Shown piece by piece: positions 1 through 9,139 of a stretch of 64,000 bases of DNA. Numbering within the stretch: position 1 is the stretch's first letter; each line of letters starts with the position of its first letter. Source of the stretch: an uncultured Psychrobacter sp. GTDB taxonomy: Bacteria; Pseudomonadota; Gammaproteobacteria; Pseudomonadales; Moraxellaceae. The notes under the pieces are model-generated. The model was not told the DNA's origin. It searched no databases and saw nothing but the letters and a program-made list of their open reading frames with translations. The stretch is taken from the NCBI RefSeq assembly GCF_947488565.1, contig NZ_CANKZC010000001.1, forward strand, positions 868,001 through 932,000. The letters are read 5' to 3'. The translations under genes were made by a program, and so were the position numbers.

Positions 1-1905
1 AGGCTGATAGTTCAGCTTACCCAAGATATCACTCATATACCATGTGCCATAGCGAATATTAGTGTCTCCACTATTGGCACGGCTGGCACTATACGACTCA
101 CCTAGGTTACGTGCAATATATTTTGCTGTACCTGGCATGATTTGCATAAGTCCACTAGCGCCAACGTTAGAACGTGCTGACGTCACAAAGCGGCTTTCTT
201 GACGCATAATGCCATAAGCCCATGCTGGATCAATACCGGCCGACTGACTATAGCGTACCACCGCATCTTGATGCGGCATTGGATGCGATAATGCTAGGCT
301 GTTTATCCTATCAGTATTGTCGGCAGCATAGATAGCGCGATCAAGCCAGCCCATGTCATGCGCTTGACGAGCCGCTGCAATAATTAGGCCATCATCACGA
401 TTATCGCGTGCCTGCTTTACCGCCCAGTTCCATTCACGGTTGGCATAGGCACGGCTAGCATCAGCATTATATAAAGCAAAAGCACGTGCAAAGTGTTGGT
501 CTTGTAGAACACGAGCTTTATCAGCAGTACTCACGTTTGGCAGGTTGCTACCACCTAAGCTCCTAGCATCAAAACGCTGTCCGACTTTATCTTTAGCCAT
601 CAAACCATAATAATCATTACTTTTGGCCAAATATTGATACATTTTCTTAGCCGTATTGCGCTTGCTGCTGTTATTTGACTGTTCGTATGCACGTGCTAGC
701 CAATATTGCCACTGATTTAGTTTTTGGGTTTCAGCATCCATCTGTGAGATAGATTCGATCACATCATCCCAACGGCTAAAACGGATAGCCGCCTTGGCAT
801 AATCTTCAGCTTCTTCAAAGTTAAAATCATCGTCTAAGCTGTTGCGAAACCAGTCGATAGCCTCAGCGCTAAAACCATCATCAGTGGTATGGTTCATACG
901 CTCTACCCCTAGAATACGGTAAGCGTAGCGACGTGTATCATCATTCAATAATTTGGCTGAACGCTGATTGTCTTGTTTGATATCAAAATCTAACTGCAGA
1001 GCAGCTTCACGGTATGACTTTTCAGCGAGTCGTCCTATAGCATATAGATATAAATACTGGTTGGTTTGGTTATTAGGCTGCATGCCAAAGCGACCAAAAT
1101 AAGCACTTGGATTAAGCTGAATCTCGCTTAACATAGAATAAGGAATCGGCGTACCAAGACGTGATGATAATGCCATAATATCGCCTGTCTTGCCTTTACG
1201 TAACATACGTTTGAGACGAGCGGCGCGGTCTTGATTACTGATAAGCCTATTATTATTAAGCTCAGTGGCAAGCTGATCACATAGTGCAGGCTGCTTAAGC
1301 GTGTTCAACCAAACATCTGACTTTTCTGCCAGCGCACGCATCGTATCACCGCCACTATTAAATCCAAGAGCAACAGCACAGCGCTCACTACGATCACCAT
1401 TTGTCACTAAATTAGCAACTTGACGTACCGAAGCGTGGTCGCCTGAAGCAGCTTTTGTTTCGGCAAAATCAGCAACCAATTTTTCAGCCATTACTGTATT
1501 AGGATACTGACGAACGAACTGCGATACGGCAGCAGAGCTTTGCGCCTCTAAATCTAGATTCATACGCCAGTAGGTTGGATACATGGCAAACAATCCGCCA
1601 CTCATCAATTGCTCATAATTAAACAAGGCATTAACGTCCCTGCGGTCTGCCGCTTGTGCAGCCAATGTAAAGTAATCCACACTGTTGTCTTGCTGGTAAC
1701 TATTACCATAAGAGGTTGTAGGCTGTGCACAAGCAACCTGTGACAACCCAGCTGCACTCATTGCGGTAACTAGACTTAGCGCCCCAATACGTAGTGATCG
1801 GGCTTGCACGCCCATAACAGTTATATGGCGTTTCGGTTTAGACATGACAAAATCACTAGCTTGGCTGTTATTTTGAATGTGATTGGCAGCTGACTGCTTT
1901 CTCAT
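1..1905 (-). CDS. slt: Soluble lytic murein transglycosylase, C-terminus cut by window edge
   Basis: Periplasmic muramidase-type enzyme that cleaves the MurNAc-GlcNAc bond of peptidoglycan with 1,6-anhydro ring formation. The frame is open from the ATG at 1905 (MRKQSAANHI) to the first base of the window, giving 635 residues without a stop. An N-terminal hydrophobic stretch ending near ...GLSQVACAQ looks like a signal peptide. The middle is the alpha-helical superhelix rich in Tyr/Leu/Ala typical of Slt70. The catalytic SLT domain begins near residue 560 with GIMRQESRF, whose Glu is the general acid/base, followed by GASGLMQIMPGTA. The last residues visible (GTWYMSDILGKLN) fit the SLT core, so only a short C-terminal tail is missing. 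Function is confident; the exact paralogue name (slt/sltY) is inferred. Confidence 0.9.
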   Translation of the reverse strand, partial: MRKQSAANHIQNNSQASDFVMSKPKRHITVMGVQARSLRIGALSLVTAMSAAGLSQVACAQPTTSYGNSYQQDNSVDYFTLAAQAADRRDVNALFNYEQLMSGGLFAMYPTYWRMNLDLEAQSSAAVSQFVRQYPNTVMAEKLVADFAETKAASGDHASVRQVANLVTNGDRSERCAVALGFNSGGDTMRALAEKSDVWLNTLKQPALCDQLATELNNNRLISNQDRAARLKRMLRKGKTGDIMALSSRLGTPIPYSMLSEIQLNPSAYFGRFGMQPNNQTNQYLYLYAIGRLAEKSYREAALQLDFDIKQDNQRSAKLLNDDTRRYAYRILGVERMNHTTDDGFSAEAIDWFRNSLDDDFNFEEAEDYAKAAIRFSRWDDVIESISQMDAETQKLNQWQYWLARAYEQSNNSSKRNTAKKMYQYLAKSNDYYGLMAKDKVGQRFDARSLGGSNLPNVSTADKARVLQDQHFARAFALYNADASRAYANREWNWAVKQARDNRDDGLIIAAARQAHDMGWLDRAIYAADNTDRINSLALSHPMPHQDAVVRYSQSAGIDPAWAYGIMRQESRFVTSARSNVGASGLMQIMPGTAKYIARNLGESYSASRANSGDTNIRYGTWYMSDILGKLNYQP

Positions 1906-2448
1906 ACTTGCTCTCTTTGTATTTTAATCATCATTTACTGCCAAAACCCTTTATGCTGTTTTAGCTCTCTTATCTGTGCTCATTTTCTGTACTAACTTTA
2001 TAAACGTCATTCTAATATTTAACAAATACTCTTTGTTAACATCGACTATCTGTTCATTCATACCATGATAGGCTCAGCTCACTACTTATTAAAATGAGTA
2101 GATATCGGTCAATATAAGTAAAGACTAGAACAATGTACTGTATTAGTAGTATCACACTTATCATACTACATTCATCTGACTTTCAACCAGCGCCCTTACT
2201 ATTCGTTAATAAATAAGAGAGTGGCGCGTAACACAGAGATGATATGGCGCCGACTCTGCTATATTCGTCAAATACCTATAAAAATTATGATAAGCAATTG
2301 ATAGTATTATAAATAATTTATAACAATAATGGCCAATACTATACGGTTACTTTTCACATTAGTAGATGGTTATGATAAAATACGCCACGCATTAATGGCT
2401 TATCGTTGCCATGTTTTGATAATTTTTGATAATTATGGATTTTAACTT
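1906..2448. other. Intergenic region between slt and miaB, no gene seen
   Basis: This AT-rich divergent intergenic stretch of 543 bases should hold the promoters for slt (leftward) and miaB (rightward). I find no ORF with a ribosome binding site and no recognisable RNA gene. Just before miaB there is a short repeated TTTTGATAA / TTTTTGATAA. Confidence 0.4.
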
Positions 2449-3930
2449 ATGAGTGTTTCTGTATTCGACCCCCGCATCACTGACGCTAGTGCTAAAACTG
2501 ATGTCACTGCGCCTGCTATCAATGCACTCGTAGAGACAAATCCAGAAACTGCTTCAGCCGCTACTAAGAAAGTATTTATCACGACTCAAGGCTGTCAGAT
2601 GAACGTTTATGACTCTGATAAAATGCTTGATGTGCTGGGCGATTCGCACGGCATGGTGGTGACACAGGATATTGATGAGGCGGATGTGCTTTTAATGAAT
2701 ACCTGCTCTATCCGCGAAAAAGCCCAAGAAAAAGTGTTTTCAGAATTGGGCCGCTGGCGCAAGTTGAAAGAGAAACGTCCAGACTTGGTCATCGGCGTCG
2801 GTGGCTGTGTGGCCTCGCAAGAAGGGGACAATATCCAAAAACGCGCCCCTTACGTTGATATGATATTTGGGCCGCAGACCTTGCACCGTCTGCCAGAGCT
2901 ATATGATCAATCAAGCGAGCAACGCAATATCGCTCCCAAAAATCGTATTGGCACCATTGACATCTCTTTTCCTAGCATTGAAAAGTTCGACTTTTTGCCT
3001 GAGCCCAAGGTAGAGGGTTATAAGGCCTTTGTTTCCATCATGGAAGGCTGCTCAAAGTACTGCTCATTTTGTGTGGTGCCATATACTCGCGGCGAAGAGT
3101 TGTCACGTCCATTAGACGATGTATTGGCTGAGATTGACAGTTTGGCGGCGCAAGGTATTCGTGAAATCAACCTACTCGGTCAAAACGTCAATGGTTATCG
3201 CGGTGAAAAAGATGATGGCAGTATTTGCCGTTTCGCAGAGCTGTTGCATTATGTATCACATATCGATGGCGTTGAACGTATTCGCTATACCACCAGCCAC
3301 CCGCTAGAGTTCACTGATGATATCATTGATGCTTATGCGCAATTACCAGAGCTGGTATCACACCTGCACTTGCCTGTACAAAGTGGCTCAAACAATATCC
3401 TCGCGGCGATGAAGCGTAACCATACGATTGATGTTTATATCAATCAGATCAATAAACTCAAGGCCATTCGTCCTGATATTTATTTGTCGAGTGACTTTAT
3501 CATTGGCTTCCCGGGTGAGACCGATCAAGACTTCCAAGATACATTAAACTTGGCAAAAGAGTTAAATTTCGATCACTCTTATAGCTTTATCTATTCTAAA
3601 CGCCCAGGTACGCCAGCCGCAGAGTTGCCTGATGATGTGAGCTTTACGACCAAAAAAGAGCGCTTGGCTGAATTTCAGCAAGTCATCATAGACTCAACGC
3701 TTGCCAAAACTCATGAAATGGTCGGCACGACGACTCGCGTGTTGGTTGAACAAGTGGCAGATCGTCATCCAGATTGCCTAATCGGCACGGCAGACAATAC
3801 ACGTACTGTTATGTTCCCTTACGATATGGAACAAATAGATCAGCTACTTGGTAAGATTGTTAGCGTTCACATTACTGATTTTGTGAGTCCGCATATGGTC
3901 AAAGGTGAGCTTGAAGCTGTTTTAGCTTAA
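2449..3930 (+). CDS. miaB: tRNA-2-methylthio-N6-dimethylallyladenosine synthase MiaB
   Basis: Radical-SAM methylthiotransferase that adds the 2-methylthio group to i6A37 of tRNAs reading UNN codons. The N-terminal UPF0004 domain carries the three auxiliary-cluster cysteines: C49 (TQGCQMN), C86 (NTCSIREKA) and C120 (GGCVASQ). The radical-SAM cluster motif C-x3-C-x2-C is at C201/C205/C208 ([16 protein letters not shown]). The last 70 residues are a TRAM-type RNA-binding domain. At 493 aa it is slightly longer than the E. coli enzyme because of a 40-residue Thr/Ala-rich leader; the ATG is kept because no better start lies before the TQGCQMN motif. A strong terminator follows 30 nt downstream, so it appears monocistronic. 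Confidence 0.96.
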   Translation: MSVSVFDPRITDASAKTDVTAPAINALVETNPETASAATKKVFITTQGCQMNVYDSDKMLDVLGDSHGMVVTQDIDEADVLLMNTCSIREKAQEKVFSELGRWRKLKEKRPDLVIGVGGCVASQEGDNIQKRAPYVDMIFGPQTLHRLPELYDQSSEQRNIAPKNRIGTIDISFPSIEKFDFLPEPKVEGYKAFVSIMEGCSKYCSFCVVPYTRGEELSRPLDDVLAEIDSLAAQGIREINLLGQNVNGYRGEKDDGSICRFAELLHYVSHIDGVERIRYTTSHPLEFTDDIIDAYAQLPELVSHLHLPVQSGSNNILAAMKRNHTIDVYINQINKLKAIRPDIYLSSDFIIGFPGETDQDFQDTLNLAKELNFDHSYSFIYSKRPGTPAAELPDDVSFTTKKERLAEFQQVIIDSTLAKTHEMVGTTTRVLVEQVADRHPDCLIGTADNTRTVMFPYDMEQIDQLLGKIVSVHITDFVSPHMVKGELEAVLA

Positions 3931-3960
3931 ATCTATTTAGTCTAAATATCTAAATACAAA

Positions 3961-3998
3961 AAAAAGTCGCTTACTATTCGCTAGTAAGCGACTTTTTT
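3961..3998. terminator. Intrinsic terminator after miaB
   Basis: A perfect 13-bp stem (AAGTCGCTTACTA with TAGTAAGCGACTT, arms 3964-3976 and 3982-3994) with a 5-nt loop is flanked by A and T tracts. It can act in both directions for the convergent miaB and LysE-family genes. Confidence 0.9.
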
Positions 3999-4038
3999 AT
4001 GACGCAATGATAAGTTTTTAAATGACAAACGACTTACT

Positions 4039-4770
4039 TTAAACCATAAAGCTGTTCAACACTTCGGCCAATAACGCTGCTGCAATTAGCATAAATATAA
4101 TCCCGCAACCACGATTGAGCCATACCAAGCGATTTCCAACATCGAGCCAGCTTGCAAGCTTTGTACCACCTAGGGTATAAACGATCTGCCAGATTGTCTC
4201 ACTCAAAAACAATCCTATAGTCAATACCACATATTGTGGCCACAGTGGCGCACTAAAATTAATGAACTTAGGAAAGAGCGCAGCAAAGAACAAGATGGCT
4301 TTTGGGTTAGACAGTGACACCCAAATACCAGTACGAAATAAGGTTGTGTTGCTCGGAGACATCTTAACTGCTGCACTAGATAGCGAGCGTGGTCTAGGCA
4401 TATCAGGCGTAGGTTGCATAGTAGTGGGGTAGTCAGCTGCCACCTCCTCACCTATCTCACGAGCATCGCTCATCAAGCTACCTTCACCAGCATCGCGCCA
4501 CGAGCTGATACCCAAATAGATAAGATATGCTGCGCCGACTGCTTTAATAACCGTAAGCAACCAAGGTGACTGGCGACTGATGACATCCAATCCAAGCAAT
4601 GTCGATAATAGCAGTATAAACAAACCAAGGCTTAACCCCGCCAGCGTCCAGATTGTCCGCTTGACCCCATAGTTCATCCCATACTGGAACGCTAATAACA
4701 TATTGGGACCAGGGGTCGCTGAAATAAAAAACGTACTTGCAAAAAATACCGCAAACAGATGCCAAGACAT
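4039..4770 (-). CDS. LysE/RhtB-family amino-acid exporter
   Basis: Inner-membrane exporter of the LysE/RhtB superfamily, which effluxes amino acids such as lysine, threonine or homoserine lactones; the substrate here is unknown. The signature SATPGPNMLLAFQYG sits at residues 17-31, followed by several hydrophobic helices (GLSLGLFILLLSTLLGL; VKAVGAAYLIYLGISSW). A hydrophilic insert of about 50 residues (EIGEEVAADYP...SSAAVKM) lies between the third and fourth helices, as in many family members but longer than usual. The start is taken as the ATG at 4770; the in-frame TTG one codon earlier is less likely. It lies downstream of argE but a terminator separates them, so it probably has its own promoter. 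Confidence 0.88.
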   Translation of the reverse strand: MSWHLFAVFFASTFFISATPGPNMLLAFQYGMNYGVKRTIWTLAGLSLGLFILLLSTLLGLDVISRQSPWLLTVIKAVGAAYLIYLGISSWRDAGEGSLMSDAREIGEEVAADYPTTMQPTPDMPRPRSLSSAAVKMSPSNTTLFRTGIWVSLSNPKAILFFAALFPKFINFSAPLWPQYVVLTIGLFLSETIWQIVYTLGGTKLASWLDVGNRLVWLNRGCGIIFMLIAAALLAEVLNSFMV

Positions 4771-4823
4771 CAACCAACCCCTACTCTTTTATTTAAAATA
4801 AATGGCATAAACGCAAAAGACGC

Positions 4824-4853
4824 AAAAAATAAATACCGCCATAAAGACGGTAT
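4824..4853 (-). terminator. Terminator downstream of argE
   Basis: Read on the minus strand, a stem (ATACCGTC with GGCGGTAT, one wobble pair) and 5-nt loop are followed by TTATTTTTT. It would end the deaminase-argE transcript before the LysE gene. Confidence 0.7.
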
Positions 4854-4894
4854 ATTTTATGCTACTTCATAACAAAAAAGAACTGCTTACTGCC

Positions 4895-6130
4895 TTAACT
4901 AACCGCACAGCTCTTAAGCAATTTTTGTAAAAACTCATCACAGCGTACCATCTCGCTAAGCTCAACATACTCATCAGCTTTGTGCGCTTGCTCAATACTG
5001 CCAGGACCACAAATAATCGTTGGTATGCCAGCATTGGTAAATTGCCCGCCTTCAGTTGCATAAGCAACTTTATGACGTTTGTCGTCCTTCGTTAGGGCAG
5101 CGATCAACGCTTGTAGCTCAGCGCTATCATTGTCGGTCATGGCTGGTACGGCCTCCATTTGCAGCAGCTCAATACCAGTATCGGCAGCGCGTGCTTGCAT
5201 CTGTGCATTAAGCTCCGCAATTTTCGCTTGAATCGGCGCGAGAATATCGTCTTGTGTCATATGCGGCAGATTACGATAATCAAAGGTGAATTCACATAAA
5301 TTTGGGACTATATTGGTCGCTGTACCGCCTTGTATTGTGCCAACAGAGAGCGTCGAATAAGGCACATCAAACAGTGCGTCATTATCATTGCGATGACTGA
5401 TTTCTTCAGCCAAAGTATCAACATAACCGACGAGTCGACTGGCATAGCTGATGGCATTAACGCCCTGTTTGGTCAATGATGAATGCGCAGACTTGCCATG
5501 GACGCGGCAGCGATAAACAGCGATGCCCTTATGGGCCACAACCATCGTCATATTGGTCGGCTCACCAACGATACAATAATCCGGTGCGATACCACGTTCC
5601 TGTAAATCTGCCAGCATTAACGGAGCGCCCAAGCAGCCAACCTCTTCATCAAATGATAAAGCTAAATGTAGCGGACGATGCAACTGGCCACTTTTAGACA
5701 GTTTTGCTGCCTGTGGCAATAAGGTCAACGCGCAAGCAATAAAGCCCTTCATATCACAAGCACCGCGCCCATATAGCTTGTCGCCACGAATGGTCGCGGT
5801 GAATGGCTCCGATGCCCACTCTTGTCCATCAACTGGTACGACATCAGTATGACCAGATAATACAAGGCCACGGTTCACTTCATTAGCGTTGGCTCCTGCT
5901 GGCACGGTGACAAATAAATTGGCTTTATTTTTGGCCTCATTAAAGGTCAAATCCACCGATAAGCCCAATTGCTCACAATAGGCTTGCACATCTTCGATCA
6001 ACGCTAAATTGGAATGGCGACTGACCGTATCAAAGCCAATCAGACGCGTTAGCCAATCGATGCTTTGCGCAGGATACGTCACATGAGACAAGGTTTGCTT
6101 ATCATCATCGTTACTACTACTGATAGCCAT
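4895..6130 (-). CDS. argE: Acetylornithine deacetylase (M20 family)
   Basis: Zinc amidohydrolase that converts N-acetylornithine to ornithine and acetate in linear arginine biosynthesis. The M20 landmarks are in order: SGHTDVVP (first metal His/Asp, about residue 92), GRGACDMKGF (bridging Asp), SFDEEVGCLGAP (catalytic Glu and metal Glu), IVGEPTNM, and the C-terminal ICGPGSIEQAHKADEYV with the last metal His. Length (411 aa) matches ArgE. The start is supported by GAGGA 8 nt upstream. The deaminase gene ends 31 nt upstream on the same strand, suggesting cotranscription. DapE or other M20 peptidases are less likely because the GEPTNM and GPGSIEQAHKADE blocks are ArgE-like. Confidence 0.9.
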   Translation of the reverse strand: MAISSSNDDDKQTLSHVTYPAQSIDWLTRLIGFDTVSRHSNLALIEDVQAYCEQLGLSVDLTFNEAKNKANLFVTVPAGANANEVNRGLVLSGHTDVVPVDGQEWASEPFTATIRGDKLYGRGACDMKGFIACALTLLPQAAKLSKSGQLHRPLHLALSFDEEVGCLGAPLMLADLQERGIAPDYCIVGEPTNMTMVVAHKGIAVYRCRVHGKSAHSSLTKQGVNAISYASRLVGYVDTLAEEISHRNDNDALFDVPYSTLSVGTIQGGTATNIVPNLCEFTFDYRNLPHMTQDDILAPIQAKIAELNAQMQARAADTGIELLQMEAVPAMTDNDSAELQALIAALTKDDKRHKVAYATEGGQFTNAGIPTIICGPGSIEQAHKADEYVELSEMVRCDEFLQKLLKSCAVS

Positions 6131-6161
6131 AGAACATCCTCATTACGATATAAAACAAACA

Positions 6162-6644
6162 TTAGCCTTTCTGGATTGAGCGCCGGTGTAACTCTTTTAC
6201 CTTGTTGTCTAAATCAACAACTGGACCCTCTACTGGTATGTTCGGAGCCACTTCTTGAATCGATAAGGTATTGATGGGAGAAGAGGATTTGACGCCCATC
6301 TCCTCCATCCATGCGCCTAACTGTTTCGATGAGCTAACGTAAACAATACGGCCCAATCCTGCCCAAGCATGCGCAGCAGAACACATAGCACAGTGCTCGC
6401 CTGAGGTATAGACCACTGCTTTTGCACGTGCATCAGGATCCATGTTTTGAGCCGCCCATTTGGCGACAGCAATCTCAGGGTGATAAGTGGCGTCGACTGT
6501 ATTGGCACGGTTACGATCTTCATGCAACACACGTCCCTCGTCATCGACCAATACACTACCAAATGGTTCATCGCCCGCCTCTACCGCTTCAGCAGCAAGC
6601 TCAACGCAGCGATGCAAGTACTGTATATCATTGTCCGTTATCAT
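6162..6644 (-). CDS. CMP/dCMP-type nucleoside or guanine deaminase
   Basis: Zinc-dependent deaminase of the cytidine/deoxycytidylate fold. Visible motifs are HPEIAVAKW (zinc His plus catalytic Glu) and SGEHCAMCSAAHAWAG (the two zinc cysteines). Closest in style to guanine deaminase/TadA-like free-base or nucleoside deaminases; the substrate cannot be set from sequence. The start is the ATG at 6644 (MITDNDIQYLHRC), preceded by GGGAG at proper spacing; a longer frame to 6674 lacks this. The product is 160 aa, normal for the family. It lies between a YgfB-type gene upstream and argE downstream, all in the same direction. Confidence 0.82.
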   Translation of the reverse strand: MITDNDIQYLHRCVELAAEAVEAGDEPFGSVLVDDEGRVLHEDRNRANTVDATYHPEIAVAKWAAQNMDPDARAKAVVYTSGEHCAMCSAAHAWAGLGRIVYVSSSKQLGAWMEEMGVKSSSPINTLSIQEVAPNIPVEGPVVDLDNKVKELHRRSIQKG

Positions 6645-6713
6645 TTCAGTCTCCCTTTTATTATTTGACGGCAAATCGCAAACCCTATACTACTTAACGT
6701 TATAGCGAAACAC

Positions 6714-7367
6714 TTACGACGGATTATGTTGGTTCATGACATTGAGCACAGGCGGGATAGGCTTTGGCAATTTACCTTCTGCCTGCAACTCTTTTGTCGT
6801 TTTAGCATTTATAGCCAAGCCTGAAATCAGTGTCAACTCTTTAACAGGTTTACGCTTACGAGTAGCAAAGCTCACAGGTATCATACGCGCAAACTCATAA
6901 ATATAAAGGTAGGACTCTTCACCGCCCTCATATTCTTCATCTTCTTCAAGGCGGATAGCCCCAATTTTGGCCAAATCTGAAAGCATCTCATTTTCTTCAG
7001 CCGTCAGACCACAATCAGTAATCCCAAACCCTGTCATAAAACCGTTCGCCCACTGTTTCAAAGCAATGACACGTTCGTATAAGCTATGTTCGTCATCAGG
7101 AACAAGTGGCATATATGCATAGGCATCGTCTTTGTCTTTTAACTGAAATACTGTATCTTCGCCCTCCTCTGCCAATAAGGTTAGCGCCGCGTCTGGCAAT
7201 GGTGCAAAACTTAGCTCTGCAAGGACAGTCGCCCATTCTTGCTCACTAGGAGCATTGCATGCTGTCATCAAGCCTGTCATCAAACCATGTAGCTCACTAA
7301 TGCTAACATCAGTCCAATCTTCAATGGTATTTGACCAAGTGTTCCAGCCTGAGATATTGTCATTCAT
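6714..7367 (-). CDS. ygfB: UPF0149 (YgfB/YecA-type) family protein
   Basis: Member of the YgfB/UPF0149 family. In Pseudomonas, YgfB has been linked to regulation of beta-lactam resistance; otherwise the family is poorly understood. The conserved pattern ISELHGLMTGLMTACN near residue 18 and ALKQWANGFMTGFGITDCGL around residue 110 identify it. The protein is acidic, with DEEYEGGEE near residue 150. The start is the ATG at 7367 (MNDNISGWN), with AGGA 8 nt upstream, rather than an in-frame start at 7424. The gene is divergent from the ZapB-like/zapA pair, the arrangement seen in many gammaproteobacteria, which supports the call. Confidence 0.85.
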   Translation of the reverse strand: MNDNISGWNTWSNTIEDWTDVSISELHGLMTGLMTACNAPSEQEWATVLAELSFAPLPDAALTLLAEEGEDTVFQLKDKDDAYAYMPLVPDDEHSLYERVIALKQWANGFMTGFGITDCGLTAEENEMLSDLAKIGAIRLEEDEEYEGGEESYLYIYEFARMIPVSFATRKRKPVKELTLISGLAINAKTTKELQAEGKLPKPIPPVLNVMNQHNPS

Positions 7368-7579
7368 AACAATCGTCCTATCAATTAGTCGGTACTTATT
7401 CATGTAAAATAGCTGTAATTTCATACTATTTATAAGATTACAGCCAATAAAAGCAAAAAATGGAGCACAATACGTGCAATTACTTTGTTGATATAGATAT
7501 TATGCGGTCACCTATGGCATTATTAAACGTAACGAAGAAAATTCCTCCACACATTACTTGTTAAGGATAAAAACTGACT

Positions 7580-8020
7580 ATGTATGATCAACTAAAAAAC
7601 TTAGAAAAAATGATACTCGATATAAAAAAGCAGTATCAGCTCGTCAGTAGCGAACTTAGCAGCCTCAAACAAAAGCCAAATAGCGACCCCAAAGAACTAG
7701 CAGCGCTCAAAACCCAGCTAAACAGCTTTAAATCTGAAAACGATAATGCCAAAAAACAGTTGGCCGATCTGGATAAACGCTATCAAAGCCTCGCTGAAGC
7801 ACATCATATGATTGGCGAAGAACAAGACCAACTGCATAAACAGATAAATGATTTGCAGCATAAGAATAATGAGCTACAACAGCACAACAATGAACTCAAA
7901 CAACAAAATAGCGATATCAAAAAGCAAAATCATGACTTACAAGAAAAAAATCAGCTCGCCGCTGAGCGTACGCAAGTCGTACTAAAACGATTGACGCGTA
8001 TTGATCAAATGGAAGGCTAA
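7580..8020 (+). CDS. Coiled-coil protein of the TIGR02449 (ZapB-like) type
   Basis: Almost entirely coiled coil: heptads rich in Leu, Gln, Asn and Lys from residue 1 to 146. The C-terminal LAAERTQVVLKRLTRIDQMEG resembles the conserved tail of the short TIGR02449 proteins found beside zapA. At 146 aa it is about twice the usual length, mainly through an Asn/Gln/Lys-rich central expansion (NNELQQHNNELKQQNSDIKK). Located 107 nt upstream of zapA on the same strand and divergent from ygfB, so a role at the FtsZ ring is inferred from context. AAGGA lies 12 nt before the ATG. Confidence 0.72.
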   Translation: MYDQLKNLEKMILDIKKQYQLVSSELSSLKQKPNSDPKELAALKTQLNSFKSENDNAKKQLADLDKRYQSLAEAHHMIGEEQDQLHKQINDLQHKNNELQQHNNELKQQNSDIKKQNHDLQEKNQLAAERTQVVLKRLTRIDQMEG

Positions 8021-8127
8021 GCATAGTTTTTTATATACTTTAATTTAATAATGCTGCGGTTCATCATGTATTAATGATGTCTGCGCTAATGATACTATTT
8101 TAACGACGTTAACTTGTAGGATTCTCT

Positions 8128-8586
8128 ATGACTGATAACAATAGCAACGCCACTCAAAAAGACAAACTGCAATCTCAGCAAAACCAAAATGAAGCATCGA
8201 AACAGCGTGCTGACAATGCAAACTTGACTTCTAACCACTCAGCTTCTAGTAGCTCTGCCTCTAATACAAGCGCAAAACCTGCGACATCTGAACCAGAAAT
8301 GAAAAAAGTAGACATTGTCATCGCTGGTGTGACCTATCAAATTTATTGCCCTGCAAATGAAGAGGCGGAGCTACGCTCAGCGGTATATTATATCAACGAC
8401 TTTTTGCTCAACATCAAAAAAGACGCGCCGAACTTGAGTCAAGAAAACTTACTCGTACTATGCTGCTTGAACCTTTATGAAAAAATTCATGCCCATAAAA
8501 AATCAGATGACGAAACTGCTCAAGCATCCAAACAAGCTGAAGCATTGCTTAGCAAAATTATAAAAGATGCACAGTCTATTTTGTAA
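8128..8586 (+). CDS. zapA: Cell division protein ZapA
   Basis: ZapA binds FtsZ and promotes bundling of its filaments at mid-cell. The conserved region begins near residue 55 (KKVDIVIAGVTYQIYCPANEEAELRSA) and ends in the C-terminal dimerising helix (LVLCCLNLYEKIHAHKK). The first 55 residues are a low-complexity Ser/Asn/Gln-rich extension not found in E. coli ZapA. The gene follows the coiled-coil ZapB-like gene and ends 16 nt from a convergent small zinc-motif gene. In many gammaproteobacteria 6S RNA follows zapA; I do not see it here. Confidence 0.9.
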   Translation: MTDNNSNATQKDKLQSQQNQNEASKQRADNANLTSNHSASSSSASNTSAKPATSEPEMKKVDIVIAGVTYQIYCPANEEAELRSAVYYINDFLLNIKKDAPNLSQENLLVLCCLNLYEKIHAHKKSDDETAQASKQAEALLSKIIKDAQSIL

Positions 8587-8602
8587 GCTCATAAATGACA
8601 GA

Positions 8603-8905
8603 CTACCCTCCTGGCTGATAACGCTTACCAGCATGAAAGTCTGCTTGATGCTCATAGTTACAAAAAAATAGTTCTTTATTGGTTACAGTATGCCCATCGC
8701 TATCTGTGGCCAAATTAGGCTGGCTTTCGAGAACGCCGCGATATTCAGCCAAGCTGTGCCCACAAAAATCGCAATTGCGCGGTGTGGTCACATCCCCTTC
8801 TTTTGGCATCATGCTTTTGGGCGCTCGTGGGTACATGAACTTATAAAAACCCCACATCGAGACCCAAATAAGAATGATGATAATAATAGCAGCCGCCACG
8901 GTCAT
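8603..8905 (-). CDS. Small membrane-anchored zinc-motif protein (PP0621-like)
   Basis: 100-residue protein with one N-terminal transmembrane helix (VAAAIIIIILIWVSMWGFY) and a cytoplasmic-looking tail. The tail has C-x2-C-x1-H (NCDFCGHSLAEYRG) followed some 30 residues later by FFCNYEHQADFH, a pattern that could bind one zinc. The pair Cys-x2-Cys-Gly-x-H plus W/F-F-C-x3-H resembles the PP0621 family of pseudomonads, whose function is unknown. Convergent with zapA. Confidence 0.65.
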   Translation of the reverse strand: MTVAAAIIIIILIWVSMWGFYKFMYPRAPKSMMPKEGDVTTPRNCDFCGHSLAEYRGVLESQPNLATDSDGHTVTNKELFFCNYEHQADFHAGKRYQPGG

Positions 8906-9055
8906 GCTCCTTAGATGGATAATTTATATACTATAGGTACGGTATGAAGTGTACTGTAAGTTAAACTATAAGCACAATCTTTGCTCTGTTTGTTTACTGT
9001 CATATTCATTGTTACCAAGCGCTTAGCACTGTTTAAAAACACCTTTTAAAGAGAA

Positions 9056-9087
9056 TAAAAAACTGACTCATTAGGGTCAGTTTTTTA
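9056..9087. terminator. Terminator downstream of glyS
   Basis: An 11-bp stem (AAAAAACTGAC with GTCAGTTTTTT) with an 8-nt loop. Its A/T-rich arms make it usable in both directions; on the minus strand it ends glyQS. Confidence 0.85.
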
Positions 9088-9139
9088 TTCTTAGTGCACT
9101 ACTTTGCAAAAACAATTTAAGCGAGCTTAAACCATAAGG

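Noticed and set aside
8587..9139. Expected 6S RNA (ssrS) downstream of zapA
   Set aside because: This is its usual place in many gammaproteobacteria, but only a convergent small gene and a terminator are visible. No long internal-bubble hairpin could be recognised.
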